64,000 nucleotides of DNA from JAGWAJ01 sp026707615 (GTDB taxonomy: Bacteria; Acidobacteriota; Vicinamibacteria; Vicinamibacterales; UBA8438). Shown here in pieces: positions 32,608 to 42,172 of the stretch (position 1 is the stretch's first letter; the number at the start of each line of letters is the position of its first letter). The stretch is taken from positions 2,434,997 to 2,498,996 of the forward strand of contig CBDBMW010000012.1 in assembly GCA_965207595.1 (NCBI GenBank), read 5' to 3'. The position numbers and the translations under genes were made by a program. A model generated the notes under the pieces. That model saw only the letters and a program-made list of their open reading frames with translations. It did not search any database and was not told the DNA's origin.

Positions 32608-33224
32608 TGCTGGAGCACTACCTGAGCCTCGCCGTCAAGTCGATCTTCGTCGAGAACATGGCGCTCGCCTTCTTTCTCGGCATGTGCTCGTTCCTCGCCG
32701 TGTCGCGGCAGGTCAAGACGGCCCTCGGACTCGGCGGCGCCGTGGTCTTCGTGCTGACGATCACCGTGCCGATGAACAACCTGATCTACGCCCACCTGCT
32801 CAGCCCGGGGGCGATGGCCTGGCTGCACCCGGCGCTGGCCGACTACGACCTGTCGTTCCTGGGCTTCCTCTCCTACATCGGGACGATTGCCGCGATGGTG
32901 CAGATCGTCGAGATGGTGCTCGATCGCTTCGTGCCCCCGCTGCACGCCGCGCTGGGGATCTTCCTGCCGCTCATCGCCGTCAACTGCGCCATCCTGGGGG
33001 CGTCGCTCTTCATGGTCGAGCGGAGCTACACGCTGGCCGAGAGCGCGGTGTTCGGCCTCGGTTCGGGGATCGGCTGGGCGCTGGCGGTCGTGGCCCTGGC
33101 CGGGATTCGGGAGCGGCTGCGCTACTCGAACCCGCCCGAGGGCCTGCGCGGCCTCGGCCTGACGTTCATGCTCGTGGGCCTGATGGCGCTCGGCTTCATG
33201 GCCTTCGCGGGAGTCCAGCTCTAG
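32607..33224 (+). CDS. nqrE: Na+-NQR subunit E
   Basis: A 205-residue membrane protein paralogous and inverted relative to NqrD. Signatures are SIFVENMALAFFLGMCSFLA, LGIFLPLIAVNCAILGASLF and LTFMLVGLMALGFMAFAGVQL. The Cys in FLGMCSF and NCAILG are the cluster ligands. ATG 32607 has GGAGG seven bases upstream, which fits better than GTG 32604. Confidence 0.97.
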   Translation: MLEHYLSLAVKSIFVENMALAFFLGMCSFLAVSRQVKTALGLGGAVVFVLTITVPMNNLIYAHLLSPGAMAWLHPALADYDLSFLGFLSYIGTIAAMVQIVEMVLDRFVPPLHAALGIFLPLIAVNCAILGASLFMVERSYTLAESAVFGLGSGIGWALAVVALAGIRERLRYSNPPEGLRGLGLTFMLVGLMALGFMAFAGVQL

Positions 33225-33239
33225 CCCGGGTCTTCAGCC

Positions 33240-34466
33240 ATGGTCACCGTCGCCCTCGGCGTCGCCATGTTCACCTTCGTGATCGTGTCGCTCGTCGGCC
33301 TGCTGATGGCCGCCCGGCGGCAGCTCGTGGCCACCGGGGAGGTGACGATCACGGTCAACGGCGACCCGGAGCGGGCCCTGCGCACCGCCGCCGGCGGGAC
33401 CCTGCTCGGCACCCTCGCCGACAACCGTCTCTTCGTCCCGTCGGCGTGCGGCGGCAAGGGGAGCTGCGGCGTTTGCAAGGTGAAGGTGACCGAGGGGGGC
33501 GGCGCGATCCTGCCGACCGAACGGAGCCACGTCAACCGCGGGGAGGTCCGCGAGGGCGTACGCCTGTCCTGCCAGGTGAAGGTGAAGCAGGACATGGGGA
33601 TCGAGATCCCGGCCGAGATCTTCGACATCCGCCAGTGGCGTTGCAAGGTGCGCTCGAACCACAACGTCGCCACCTTCATCAAGGAGCTGATCCTGGAGCT
33701 CCCGGCCGGCGAGGAGGTGCCGTTCCGCGCCGGCGGGTACATCCAGATCGAAGCGCCCCCCGGCACCTACGACTACCGCGACTACGAGGTCGAGGAGGAG
33801 TATCGCGCCGACTGGGACAAGTTCGACCTTTGGCGCTACCGGGCGGTGCTCGACGAGCCGGTCACGCGCGCGTACTCGATGGCGAACTATCCGGAAGAGA
33901 AGGGCGTCATCATGCTCAACGTCCGGATTGCCTCGCCCCCGCCGCGCGCGCCGGAGGGCACGCCGCCCGGCAAGATGACCAGCTACATCTTCAGCCTGCA
34001 GCCGGGCGACGAGGTGACCATCTCCGGCCCGTTCGGGGAGTTCTACGCGAAGGAGACGCCGGCCGAGATGGTCTTCGTCGGCGGCGGGGCAGGCATGGCG
34101 CCGATGCGCTCGCACATCTTCGACCAGTTCCGCCGCCTCGGGACCGACCGCAAGGTGACCTTCTGGTACGGCGCGCGCAGCCTCCGGGAGGCGTTCTACA
34201 TCGACGACTTCGATGCCATCGCGGCGGAGCACGACAACTTCGACTGGCACCTCGCCCTGTCGGAGCCGCTCCCCGAGGACGAGTGGACGGGCCTGACCGG
34301 GTTCATCCACCAGGTGCTGTACGACAACTACCTGAAGGACCATCCCGCGCCCGAGGACGTGGAGTACTACCTGTGCGGACCGCCCCTCATGCTCCAGGCG
34401 TGCATGCAGATGCTCGACGGGCTCGGGGTGGAGCGCGACAACATCCTGTTCGACGACTTCGGCTAG
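33240..34466 (+). CDS. nqrF: Na+-NQR subunit F (NADH dehydrogenase)
   Basis: A 408-residue subunit and the electron entry point. It has one N-terminal anchor (residues 5-24), then a plant-type ferredoxin domain with Cys70, Cys76, Cys79 and Cys111, the same spacing as the Vibrio enzyme. The FAD site is RAYSMANYP. The NADH site is VFVGGGAGMAPMRSHIF with CGPPLMLQ near the C-terminus. The ending DNILFDDFG is typical. Its TAG stop overlaps the first base of the tandem repeats that separate it from apbE. Confidence 0.98.
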   Translation: MVTVALGVAMFTFVIVSLVGLLMAARRQLVATGEVTITVNGDPERALRTAAGGTLLGTLADNRLFVPSACGGKGSCGVCKVKVTEGGGAILPTERSHVNRGEVREGVRLSCQVKVKQDMGIEIPAEIFDIRQWRCKVRSNHNVATFIKELILELPAGEEVPFRAGGYIQIEAPPGTYDYRDYEVEEEYRADWDKFDLWRYRAVLDEPVTRAYSMANYPEEKGVIMLNVRIASPPPRAPEGTPPGKMTSYIFSLQPGDEVTISGPFGEFYAKETPAEMVFVGGGAGMAPMRSHIFDQFRRLGTDRKVTFWYGARSLREAFYIDDFDAIAAEHDNFDWHLALSEPLPEDEWTGLTGFIHQVLYDNYLKDHPAPEDVEYYLCGPPLMLQACMQMLDGLGVERDNILFDDFG

Positions 34467-34735
34467 GAGTCGGCGCCGTGAAACGGCGCGGACTCCTGGA
34501 GGGTTGGTTGGGCACCAGGCGGAGCCAACAGGCGACGAATGGTGGGCCAGGAGTCGGCGCCGTGAAAGGGCGCGGACTCCTGGAGGGTTGGTTGGGCACC
34601 AGGCGGAGCCAACAGGCGACGAATGGTGGGCCAGGAGTCGGCGCCGTGAAAGGGCGCGGACTCCTGGAGGGTTGGTTGGGCACCAGGCGGAGCCAACAGG
34701 CGACGAATGGTGGGCCAGGAGTCGGCGCCGTGAAA
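34465..34735 (+). repeat. Three tandem 84-bp repeat units plus a partial fourth, carrying start signals
   Basis: Units begin with AGGAGTC at 34465, 34549, 34633 and 34717, exactly 84 bases apart. Each of the first three contains hairpin A (AGGAGTCGGCGCCG-tgaaa-CGGCGCGGACTCCT, one mismatch), then the C block starting GAGGGTTGGTTGGGCACCAG. Each unit holds AGGAG eight bases before a GTG. The partial fourth unit ends in GTGAAACGGCT, the first codons of apbE. Because 84 is a multiple of three and no stop occurs, all GTGs are in frame with apbE. Confidence 0.95.
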
Positions 34736-35764
34736 CGGCTGGCCGCGGTCATCCTTCTCCCCCTGCTGGCGGCCTGCGCCGCGGCGCCCCCGACCGACGC
34801 CTCAGCGGTCGCGCGGCACACGTTCCGGGGCGCGACGATGGGGACGACCTACGCCGTCACCGTCGTCGGCCGCGGGATCGACGAACCGCGACTCGCAGGG
34901 CTGCACGCGGCGGTGCAGGCCGCGCTCGACGAGGTCGACGCGACGATGTCGCACTACCGCCCCGACTCCGACCTGAGCCGCTTCAACCGCTGGCGCGAGA
35001 CCGCGCCGTTCCCGGTTGCCGCGGGGCTCGCCGGCGTGGTCGGCGAGTCGATCGCGATCAGCGGCCTGACCGGCGGCGCCTTCGACGTCACGGTGGCGCC
35101 GCTCGTCGACGCCTGGGGCTTCGGCGCGCCCGGGCCGGCCGCCGCGGTGCCGACGGAGACGGAGATCGCCGCGCTCCGCCGCGACGTCGGCTACCGCTAC
35201 CTCGAGGCGGACGAAGCCTCGTCGACGCTGCGCAAGGAGCGGCCCGGGGTCCGCATCGACCTGTCGTCGATCGCCAAGGGCCACGGCGTCGACCGGGCGG
35301 CCGAGGCTCTCGCCGCGGGGGGCATCGTCGACTACCTGGTGGAGGTGGGCGGGGAGGTGCGGGCGGGCGGAGCGACCGAGACCGGGGCGCCGTGGCAGGT
35401 GGGCATCGAGGGGCCCCGGCCGGGGCGGTCCGCCATCCGCCGCGTGGTCCCCCTGCGGGACGGGGCGCTGGCGACGTCGGGCGAGTACCGCAACTTCTAC
35501 GACCTCGCCGGCGTCCGCGTATCGCACACCATCGACCCGCGCACGGGCCGGCCCGTCACCCACCGGCTGCGATCGGTGAGCGTCCTCGCGGACCGCGGCG
35601 CGCGGGCGGACGGCCTGGCCACCGCGCTCGAGGTGCTCGGTCCCGATGACGGGTACGCCCTCGCGGTGGAGCGGGACTGGGCGGCGATGTTCGTCGTCGA
35701 GGAGGACGGCGGCGTGCTGCGCGACCGGCTGACGCCGGCATTCGCGGCACTCGCGCTAGAATGA
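34730..35764 (+). CDS. apbE: FAD:protein FMN transferase
   Basis: A 344-residue periplasmic lipoprotein (signal MKRLAAVILLPLLAAC, lipidated Cys16) that flavinylates NqrB and NqrC. Motifs are TFRGATMGTTYAVTV, MSHYRPDSDLSRFNR, GGAFDVTVAPLVDAWGFG, IDLSSIAKGHGVD and GEYRNFYDLAGVRVSH with TIDPRTGRPV. GTG 34730 gives the normal signal peptide, and its ribosome-binding site AGGAG belongs to the fourth repeat unit. In-frame GTGs at 34478, 34562 and 34646 in the upstream units could extend the protein by 84, 56 or 28 residues, which would spoil the lipoprotein signal. Confidence 0.95.
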   Translation: MKRLAAVILLPLLAACAAAPPTDASAVARHTFRGATMGTTYAVTVVGRGIDEPRLAGLHAAVQAALDEVDATMSHYRPDSDLSRFNRWRETAPFPVAAGLAGVVGESIAISGLTGGAFDVTVAPLVDAWGFGAPGPAAAVPTETEIAALRRDVGYRYLEADEASSTLRKERPGVRIDLSSIAKGHGVDRAAEALAAGGIVDYLVEVGGEVRAGGATETGAPWQVGIEGPRPGRSAIRRVVPLRDGALATSGEYRNFYDLAGVRVSHTIDPRTGRPVTHRLRSVSVLADRGARADGLATALEVLGPDDGYALAVERDWAAMFVVEEDGGVLRDRLTPAFAALALE

Positions 35765-35768
35765 AGCG

Positions 35769-35993
35769 GTGGTCCTCTTCCTGCTGACGCTGGGCGTGAT
35801 CGCGGTGGCCATGCTGATCATGGCCGTGGGGCTCGCGTTCCGCTACCCGTGCCTCCGCGGCTCGTGCGGCGGGGCCGGGGTCGCCGCCCCCGACGGGACG
35901 CGGTTGTCGTGCGAGGCCTGCCCGCGGCGGCGGGAGGATTCGCCGCCGGCGGCGGTTGGGGGGACCCGCCCCGCCGCCCTGTCCGAGCGATGA
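35769..35993 (+). CDS. nqrM: Na+-NQR maturation protein NqrM
   Basis: A 74-residue protein with an N-terminal membrane helix (FLLTLGVIAVAMLIMAVGLA) and four Cys: Cys28, Cys33 (RGSCGG), Cys48 and Cys51 (CEAC). This matches the short ApbE-associated DUF539/NqrM proteins needed to deliver iron to the NqrD/NqrE cluster. The start is GTG 35769, four bases after the apbE stop. The C-terminal 20 residues are a disordered extension. The stop overlaps the next gene's ATG. Confidence 0.88.
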   Translation: MVLFLLTLGVIAVAMLIMAVGLAFRYPCLRGSCGGAGVAAPDGTRLSCEACPRRREDSPPAAVGGTRPAALSER

Positions 35994-36439
35994 GCGAAAC
36001 GCACCGGCCCGCGGGCGAGCGACCGGAGGAGGAGCGGCCGGCCTGGCGCCCGCTCGACCGTTTCTGGCCGTACGAAGACCTCGAGGAAGAGCCGTCGGAG
36101 GCCGAGCTCGCGGAGCTCGATCCCGACCTGCGGGCTGCGCTGTTCCGTGGAGAGCCGCAGCCGTTCTCGATCACCCTCAGCTTCCCGCGGTTCGAGGGGC
36201 CGGACTACGAGCGCGCGCTCGGGCTGGCGCGCGGCGCGGCCGAGTACCGCGCCGTCGGAAGCGGCAAGAAGCTGCGGCACCGGGCCCGCTACTTTCCGCG
36301 CGATGCCGCGAAGCTCCGGGATCTGTTCGAGATCGTCGGACGCCACGACGAGTGCGACGTGCTCATCGACGACCGGCCCGTGCCCTACGCCCGCGAGCTG
36401 TGGCTGCCGCTGGTGTGGTTCCTGATTCCCCGCCCGTGA
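35990..36439 (+). CDS. Hypothetical protein coupled to nqrM
   Basis: A 149-residue soluble protein that I cannot assign. Residues 1-55 are acidic and probably unstructured. Residues 56-149 look like a compact domain: ITLSFPRFEGPDYERALGLA, KLRHRARYFPRDAAKLRDLF, then DECDVLIDDRPVPYARELWL. Four cysteines are not present, so it is not another metal-delivery factor of the NqrM kind. The ATG overlaps the nqrM stop (ATGA), making it the last gene of the NQR transcript. Its position suggests, but does not prove, a role linked to NQR. Confidence 0.65.
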   Translation: MSETHRPAGERPEEERPAWRPLDRFWPYEDLEEEPSEAELAELDPDLRAALFRGEPQPFSITLSFPRFEGPDYERALGLARGAAEYRAVGSGKKLRHRARYFPRDAAKLRDLFEIVGRHDECDVLIDDRPVPYARELWLPLVWFLIPRP

Positions 36440-36534
36440 GCCGCTCGGCCGCCAGGAACCGAACCGCCGACTCCCGCCTGACCAGACCGTTGAACGAACC
36501 GCCGCCGCGCGTCGTGAGGAGCCGGCGGCAGGCG

Positions 36535-36741
36535 TCACGAGGGCTTGGTGACGTTGCCCGCCTGCGGCCCCTTGGGGCCGTCGACGATCTCGAACTCGAC
36601 GTCCTGTCCCTCTTCGAGGGTGCGAAAGCCGTCGCCCTGGATGGCCGAGAAGTGCACGAACACGTCGCTGCCCGCTTCCCGCTCGATGAACCCGTACCCC
36701 TTGGCGTTATTGAACCACTTGACCTTGCCGGTTATGCGCAT
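36535..36741 (-). CDS. Cold-shock domain protein (CspA family)
   Basis: A 68-residue single-domain RNA/ssDNA chaperone. The RNP1 motif KGYGFIE and RNP2 motif VFVHFSAI are complete, after the opening GKVKWFNNAKG. ATG 36741 with AGAGGA upstream is preferred over GTG 36744. It is monocistronic and runs against the NQR block. Its leader holds a strong intrinsic-terminator-like hairpin between promoter and start codon. That suggests attenuation, possibly by the protein itself, because Csp proteins can melt such hairpins. Confidence 0.97.
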   Translation of the reverse strand: MRITGKVKWFNNAKGYGFIEREAGSDVFVHFSAIQGDGFRTLEEGQDVEFEIVDGPKGPQAGNVTKPS

Positions 36742-36764
36742 CACGCGTTCCTCTGACCGAGCAC

Positions 36765-36788
36765 AAAAAAAGACCGCAACAGCGGTCT
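36765..36788 (-). terminator. Intrinsic terminator-like hairpin in the csp leader
   Basis: On the minus strand AGACCGC-tgtt-GCGGTCT is followed at once by a run of Ts (36771-36765). This is the only textbook stem plus T-run seen in the window. It lies about 25 bases after the predicted csp transcription start and 24 bases before the csp ATG. No minus-strand gene lies upstream, so it must act within the csp leader. Confidence 0.7.
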
Positions 36789-36819
36789 CGACGCCGACGT
36801 TGTGGCCGACGCGAACTGC

Positions 36820-36849
36820 ATGCTAGCGACCCTGTTTCTCCGATGTCAA
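36820..36849 (-). promoter_or_regulatory. Sigma70-type promoter for the cold-shock gene
   Basis: On the minus strand, a perfect TTGACA (36849-36844), 18-base spacer, TAGCAT (36825-36820). The leader would run from about 36813 to 36742, some 70 bases, and contains the hairpin terminator. Confidence 0.6.
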
Positions 36850-36899
36850 GCACCCGCCCGCCGGCGCGGCGGGCCATTCCGGGAGGCGATGAACCACCG

Positions 36900-38510
<1,611 letters not shown>

Positions 38511-38610
38511 CGCCGGGAGCCGTCGACGGCGAAGCCGGACGCCCGGCCCGGACGAGTAGACCGGCCGGAAGAACAGGACAGGGGCCGGCCCTGGCCGCGA
38601 ACGGGGGCGG

Positions 38611-39954
38611 TCAGACGCGGGTCGGGGCGGCCGCCGCCGCGCCCCGCGTCGCCGCCGCCTCGGGCTCCGCCGGAGGGTTGCGCTCCGCCGACGCCGGCAG
38701 CGTGATGAGGACGAGCAGCAGCATCAGGAACTCGGAGTCGCCGAAGTTGTACTCGAACATCCCGGCGGCCAGCATCGCCGCGACGGCGGCCAGACCCGCG
38801 GCGGCGAGGGGGCGCGTGTCCGGCTGCCTGAAGCGGCGCGCGAGACCGACGACGACCGCCACCACGAACCAGCCCCACAGGGCCAGGGCCGGCAGCCCCC
38901 GCTCCGCCGCGATCTGCAGCGGCACGTTGTGCAGGTGGGGGTTCGTCGCGTTCACCGCATCTGCGGGCCGGTAGTCGCTGTACAGCACCTCCACCATCTC
39001 CGGGCCGACCCCGGTCAGCGGATGGTCGCGAACCATGCCGGCGCCGACGCGGACCATGGCCAGACGGTCCCGGTTCGTCGGATCCTGCAGGTCGAAGGTG
39101 GAGTAGACGCGGTCCGTGATCGCGGTCGGGGCCACGGAGAAGCCGAGGGCGGCAAGCGCGAAGACCGCCGCCGCCACCACCGGCGTCCGGGCCAGTCCCC
39201 GCACGTCGCGCTGCGCGACTACCTGGCTCACCCGCAGCAGGCACAGCAGGCTGACGCCGACGGATGCGCCGACCCACGCGCTGCGGGTGAAGGTCAGGGC
39301 CAGCGCCACGCACAGCGCGGGCGTCACGAGGGCTGCCCACATCCGGTCCCGCGGGGCGAAGAGGAGCCGCGCGCCGGCTACCGCCAGGACCAGCATGAGC
39401 AGGCCGGAGTACGTCATGTAGTGGCCCATCGAGCCGAGCGGGCGCCGCCCCAGGTGGTCGTACTCGAGGATCGCGTACTGCACGATGCCGATCACCGCGG
39501 TTGCGGCGCCCACCGACAGGATCACCGTGGCCAGCGTGCCTGCCCGCCGCCCCCGGGCGATGCCGTGGACGACCGGCACGACGAGAAACAGGAGGACCTC
39601 CTTCGCGTCCACGAGGCTGTCGATCGGCCGCGCCGAGCCGGCCACCGACACCAGCGTCCACGCCGCGTAGGCCGCGAGCGGCAGGAAGAACGCGGGGACG
39701 GCCGGCCGCAGGCGCCCGCCCGCCGTGAGGGCGGCCCACAGGGCGAGCACCACCGTGAGGAGGATGGAGGCGGCCGCAATCGAGACCTGGAGCGCCGCCA
39801 CGAAGCCGACCAGAACCACCCAGGCGGCCGTTTCGAGCCGCGACGGGGCGCCGGCGTCCCGGACGGCGCGAGCGGCCGCGGGCCGGGGGGCGCCGGCCGC
39901 GAGGGCGCTCGCCCCGGGGGCGCCGGAATCAGGATTCGATGGTGGCCTCGTCAA
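38611..39954 (-). CDS. O-antigen ligase/polymerase family membrane protein
   Basis: A 447-residue protein with about eleven hydrophobic segments. It carries the Wzy_C/WaaL-type large periplasmic loop: NRDRLAMVRVGAGMVRDHPL, GVGPEMVEVLY and ATNPHLHNVPLQIAAERGLP, with the HNxxL motif. Such proteins join or polymerise glycan repeats in the periplasm. Ligase and polymerase cannot be separated by sequence. The start is TTG 39954, inside the last codons of the Trm112-like gene, and no ATG or GTG lies before the first membrane segment. Ends are Ala/Pro-rich. Confidence 0.82.
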   Translation of the reverse strand: MTRPPSNPDSGAPGASALAAGAPRPAAARAVRDAGAPSRLETAAWVVLVGFVAALQVSIAAASILLTVVLALWAALTAGGRLRPAVPAFFLPLAAYAAWTLVSVAGSARPIDSLVDAKEVLLFLVVPVVHGIARGRRAGTLATVILSVGAATAVIGIVQYAILEYDHLGRRPLGSMGHYMTYSGLLMLVLAVAGARLLFAPRDRMWAALVTPALCVALALTFTRSAWVGASVGVSLLCLLRVSQVVAQRDVRGLARTPVVAAAVFALAALGFSVAPTAITDRVYSTFDLQDPTNRDRLAMVRVGAGMVRDHPLTGVGPEMVEVLYSDYRPADAVNATNPHLHNVPLQIAAERGLPALALWGWFVVAVVVGLARRFRQPDTRPLAAAGLAAVAAMLAAGMFEYNFGDSEFLMLLLVLITLPASAERNPPAEPEAAATRGAAAAAPTRV

Positions 39955-40099
39955 GGAGCATCACCGGGATGTCGTCCCTGATGGGATAGACGCGACGACA
40001 CTGCACGCATTTCAGGCCGGCCCCGTCGTTCACGAGCTGGACCGGCGTCTTGCAGGCGGGACACGCGAGGATCTCGAGCAGCTCCGGGTCGACGCCCAT
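39929..40099 (-). CDS. Trm112-like zinc-ribbon protein (UPF0434)
   Basis: A 56-residue protein. MGVDPELLEILACPACKTPV, then GLKCVQCRRVYPIRDDIPVM, gives the two CxxC knuckles and the YPIRDDIPVML ending of bacterial Trm112-like (YcaR-type) proteins. Eukaryotic Trm112 activates methyltransferases; the bacterial role is unclear. I use ATG 40099, since the upstream in-frame part has no family match. It overlaps the O-antigen-ligase gene by 26 bases. Confidence 0.9.
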   Translation of the reverse strand: MGVDPELLEILACPACKTPVQLVNDGAGLKCVQCRRVYPIRDDIPVMLLDEATIES

Positions 40100-40211
40100 C
40101 GACGCGCCTCCTCGCGCGGCATCGGGCGGGCGTGCCCGGCCGCGCGCGCCACTATACCAGACCCCTTCCGCCGTCTTGTCGCCAGTTCCGACCTGTGAAA
40201 AAATCCGTCGC

Positions 40212-42155
40212 ATGCTGCATCACTGCGTGCGTCGAGTCGGCGTGATCGGGGTGTTCACGTTCGCCGGGGCGGCGCTGCTCGGTGCGCAACCCATCGACGA
40301 GGAATCCCGCGCGCAAGCCTATCGCCAGTTCATGCTCGGTCTCCACCTCGAGGACGAAGGGGACGTCGACGGAGCGATCGACGCGTTGCGCGGGGCGGCG
40401 GCGCTCGACCCCGAGGCGGGAGAGCCGCTGGCCGCGCTGGCGGAGCTCTACTCCCGTTCCAGTCGCGCCGAGGAAGCGATGGCCGCAGCCCGCAGCGCCA
40501 TCGAGCGGGAGCCGGGCAATCTCACGGCTCGCCGCATCCTGGGCCTGATCCACGCATCGAGGGCGTCGTCCCGCGACGGCACTCCGGAGCATGCCGCGGA
40601 GGCGATCACGCACCTCGAGCAGGCGCGCGGCACGATCCTCCCCGATCTGCAGGTGGAGCTGACGCTGGCCCGGTTGTACCTCCGAGCCGATCGAGCGCAG
40701 GACGCGGTCGACCTGCTCGAGGAGCTGCGCCGGGCGGACCTCGCGTCGGGCCAGGCCGCGCTGCTCCTGTCCCGGGCCTACGAGCAGCTGGGACGGACGG
40801 AGGAGGCGTTGGCCACGCTGGAGGCGGCCGCGGCCTCGGGCCGGCCGTCGTTTCGAGTGCTGGAGCGGCTCGGCCAGCTCTACGAGCGGCAGAGACGGTG
40901 GGACGATGCGGTCGAGGCCTACCGGCGGGCCGTCGCTCGCAACGTGCGCAGCGCCAACGTGCGGCGGAGACTGGCGAGCGCCCTCGTCGCCAGCGGCGAC
41001 GCGGAGGGCGCGCGGGACGTGCTCGACGAGCTCATCCGGATGCGCCCGCGCGACGCGGAGGGGCTGTACCTGCTGTCGGACGTGGAGCTCGAGCTCAACA
41101 ACTTCGATGCCGCGGAAGCCGCCGCGCGCCAGCTCATCGACATTCAGCCCGACTCGCTCTTCGGGCCGGCGGCGCTGTCCCGGGTGTTCGAGCGCCGCCG
41201 GGAGTTCCGGCGGGTGGTCGAGACCCTGGAGCCGGCCATCGAGGCCGCCCGCGAGCAGGGTGCCTCGGCGCGGCAGCTCGCGAGTCTCTTCGGCCGCCTC
41301 GGCTATGCGCACGAGCAGCTGGGGACCTTCGGTCGCGCCGCGGACGTGTACGAGGACGCCGTGGCGATGATGCCCTCCAGCCTGGCCTTCGGCGTGAGAC
41401 TGGCGCAGACCTACGTCAACGCCGGGCGCCCGGCGGAGGCCATGCGGGTCGTCGAGCGTTCGCGGGCCGCTCACCCGGACAGCCTCGCGCTGGCCCGCCT
41501 GGAGGCCCTGGTGCTCGACGTCGAGGGGTCGGTCGACGAGGCGGCGATCGTGCTCGAGCGCGCGCTCGAGGCGAACCGGAGCCAGCCGTTCGCGTATGTC
41601 GTCCTGGCCGACCACTACAGCCGGCAGGACCGGGTGGACGACGCCGTGACGCTTCTCGAGACGGCCCTCGAGCGCTTTCCGGGCGAGACCTCGGTCCTGT
41701 TCCAGCTGGGTGCCGTCCTGGAGCAACACGACCGCATCGCCGACGCGGAACGCGCGTTCCGACAGGTGCTGGACAGCGATCCCGAACACGCACCGGCGCT
41801 GAACTACCTGGGGTACATGCTGGCGGACCGCGGCATCCGGCTCCAGGAGTCGGTGGCCCTGCTGAGGCGGGCCATCGCGCTGGATCCGCACAACGGCTCG
41901 TACCTGGACAGCCTGGGCTGGGCCTACTTCAAGCTCGACCGCCTGGATCTCGCGGAGGCTCCCCTGCGGGCGGCGGGCGACCAGCTGCCCGACAACTCCG
42001 TGGTGCAGGATCACCTGGGGGATCTGCTCCACCGCCTGGGCCGGCCCGCCGAGGCGATCCGGGCCTGGGAACGCGCCCTGGCCGGCGACGGCGACGAGAT
42101 CGACCCCGAGGCGATCGAGCGCAAGATCGACGACGCCCGGCGCGGGAGCCAGTAG
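40212..42155 (+). CDS. Exported tetratricopeptide-repeat protein
   Basis: A 647-residue protein. An N-terminal signal peptide (VRRVGVIGVFTFAGAALLGAQ) is followed by TPR-like helical pairs along the whole length. Examples are FMLGLHLEDEGDVDGAIDAL, LLSRAYEQLGRTEEALATL and, best conserved, ALNYLGYMLADRG plus SLGWAYFKLDRLDLAEAPL. The last pair matches the C-terminal repeats of the TPR protein that precedes lolB in gammaproteobacteria. It is likely periplasmic and a scaffold for envelope proteins. A LolB-like lipoprotein follows after 17 bases. Confidence 0.85.
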   Translation: MLHHCVRRVGVIGVFTFAGAALLGAQPIDEESRAQAYRQFMLGLHLEDEGDVDGAIDALRGAAALDPEAGEPLAALAELYSRSSRAEEAMAAARSAIEREPGNLTARRILGLIHASRASSRDGTPEHAAEAITHLEQARGTILPDLQVELTLARLYLRADRAQDAVDLLEELRRADLASGQAALLLSRAYEQLGRTEEALATLEAAAASGRPSFRVLERLGQLYERQRRWDDAVEAYRRAVARNVRSANVRRRLASALVASGDAEGARDVLDELIRMRPRDAEGLYLLSDVELELNNFDAAEAAARQLIDIQPDSLFGPAALSRVFERRREFRRVVETLEPAIEAAREQGASARQLASLFGRLGYAHEQLGTFGRAADVYEDAVAMMPSSLAFGVRLAQTYVNAGRPAEAMRVVERSRAAHPDSLALARLEALVLDVEGSVDEAAIVLERALEANRSQPFAYVVLADHYSRQDRVDDAVTLLETALERFPGETSVLFQLGAVLEQHDRIADAERAFRQVLDSDPEHAPALNYLGYMLADRGIRLQESVALLRRAIALDPHNGSYLDSLGWAYFKLDRLDLAEAPLRAAGDQLPDNSVVQDHLGDLLHRLGRPAEAIRAWERALAGDGDEIDPEAIERKIDDARRGSQ

Positions 42156-42172
42156 CGGCCACCTGTCCACCC

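Noticed and set aside
34478..34729. Small genes starting at the repeat GTGs
   Set aside because: The frames run straight into apbE and have no stop of their own. I treat them as alternative apbE starts, not separate genes.
34465..34735. CRISPR array
   Set aside because: The 84-bp units are contiguous direct repeats without spacers, and no cas genes are near.
36843..36899. Upstream in-frame start for purH
   Set aside because: The extra 19 residues have no counterpart in PurH, and the DNA holds the csp promoter.
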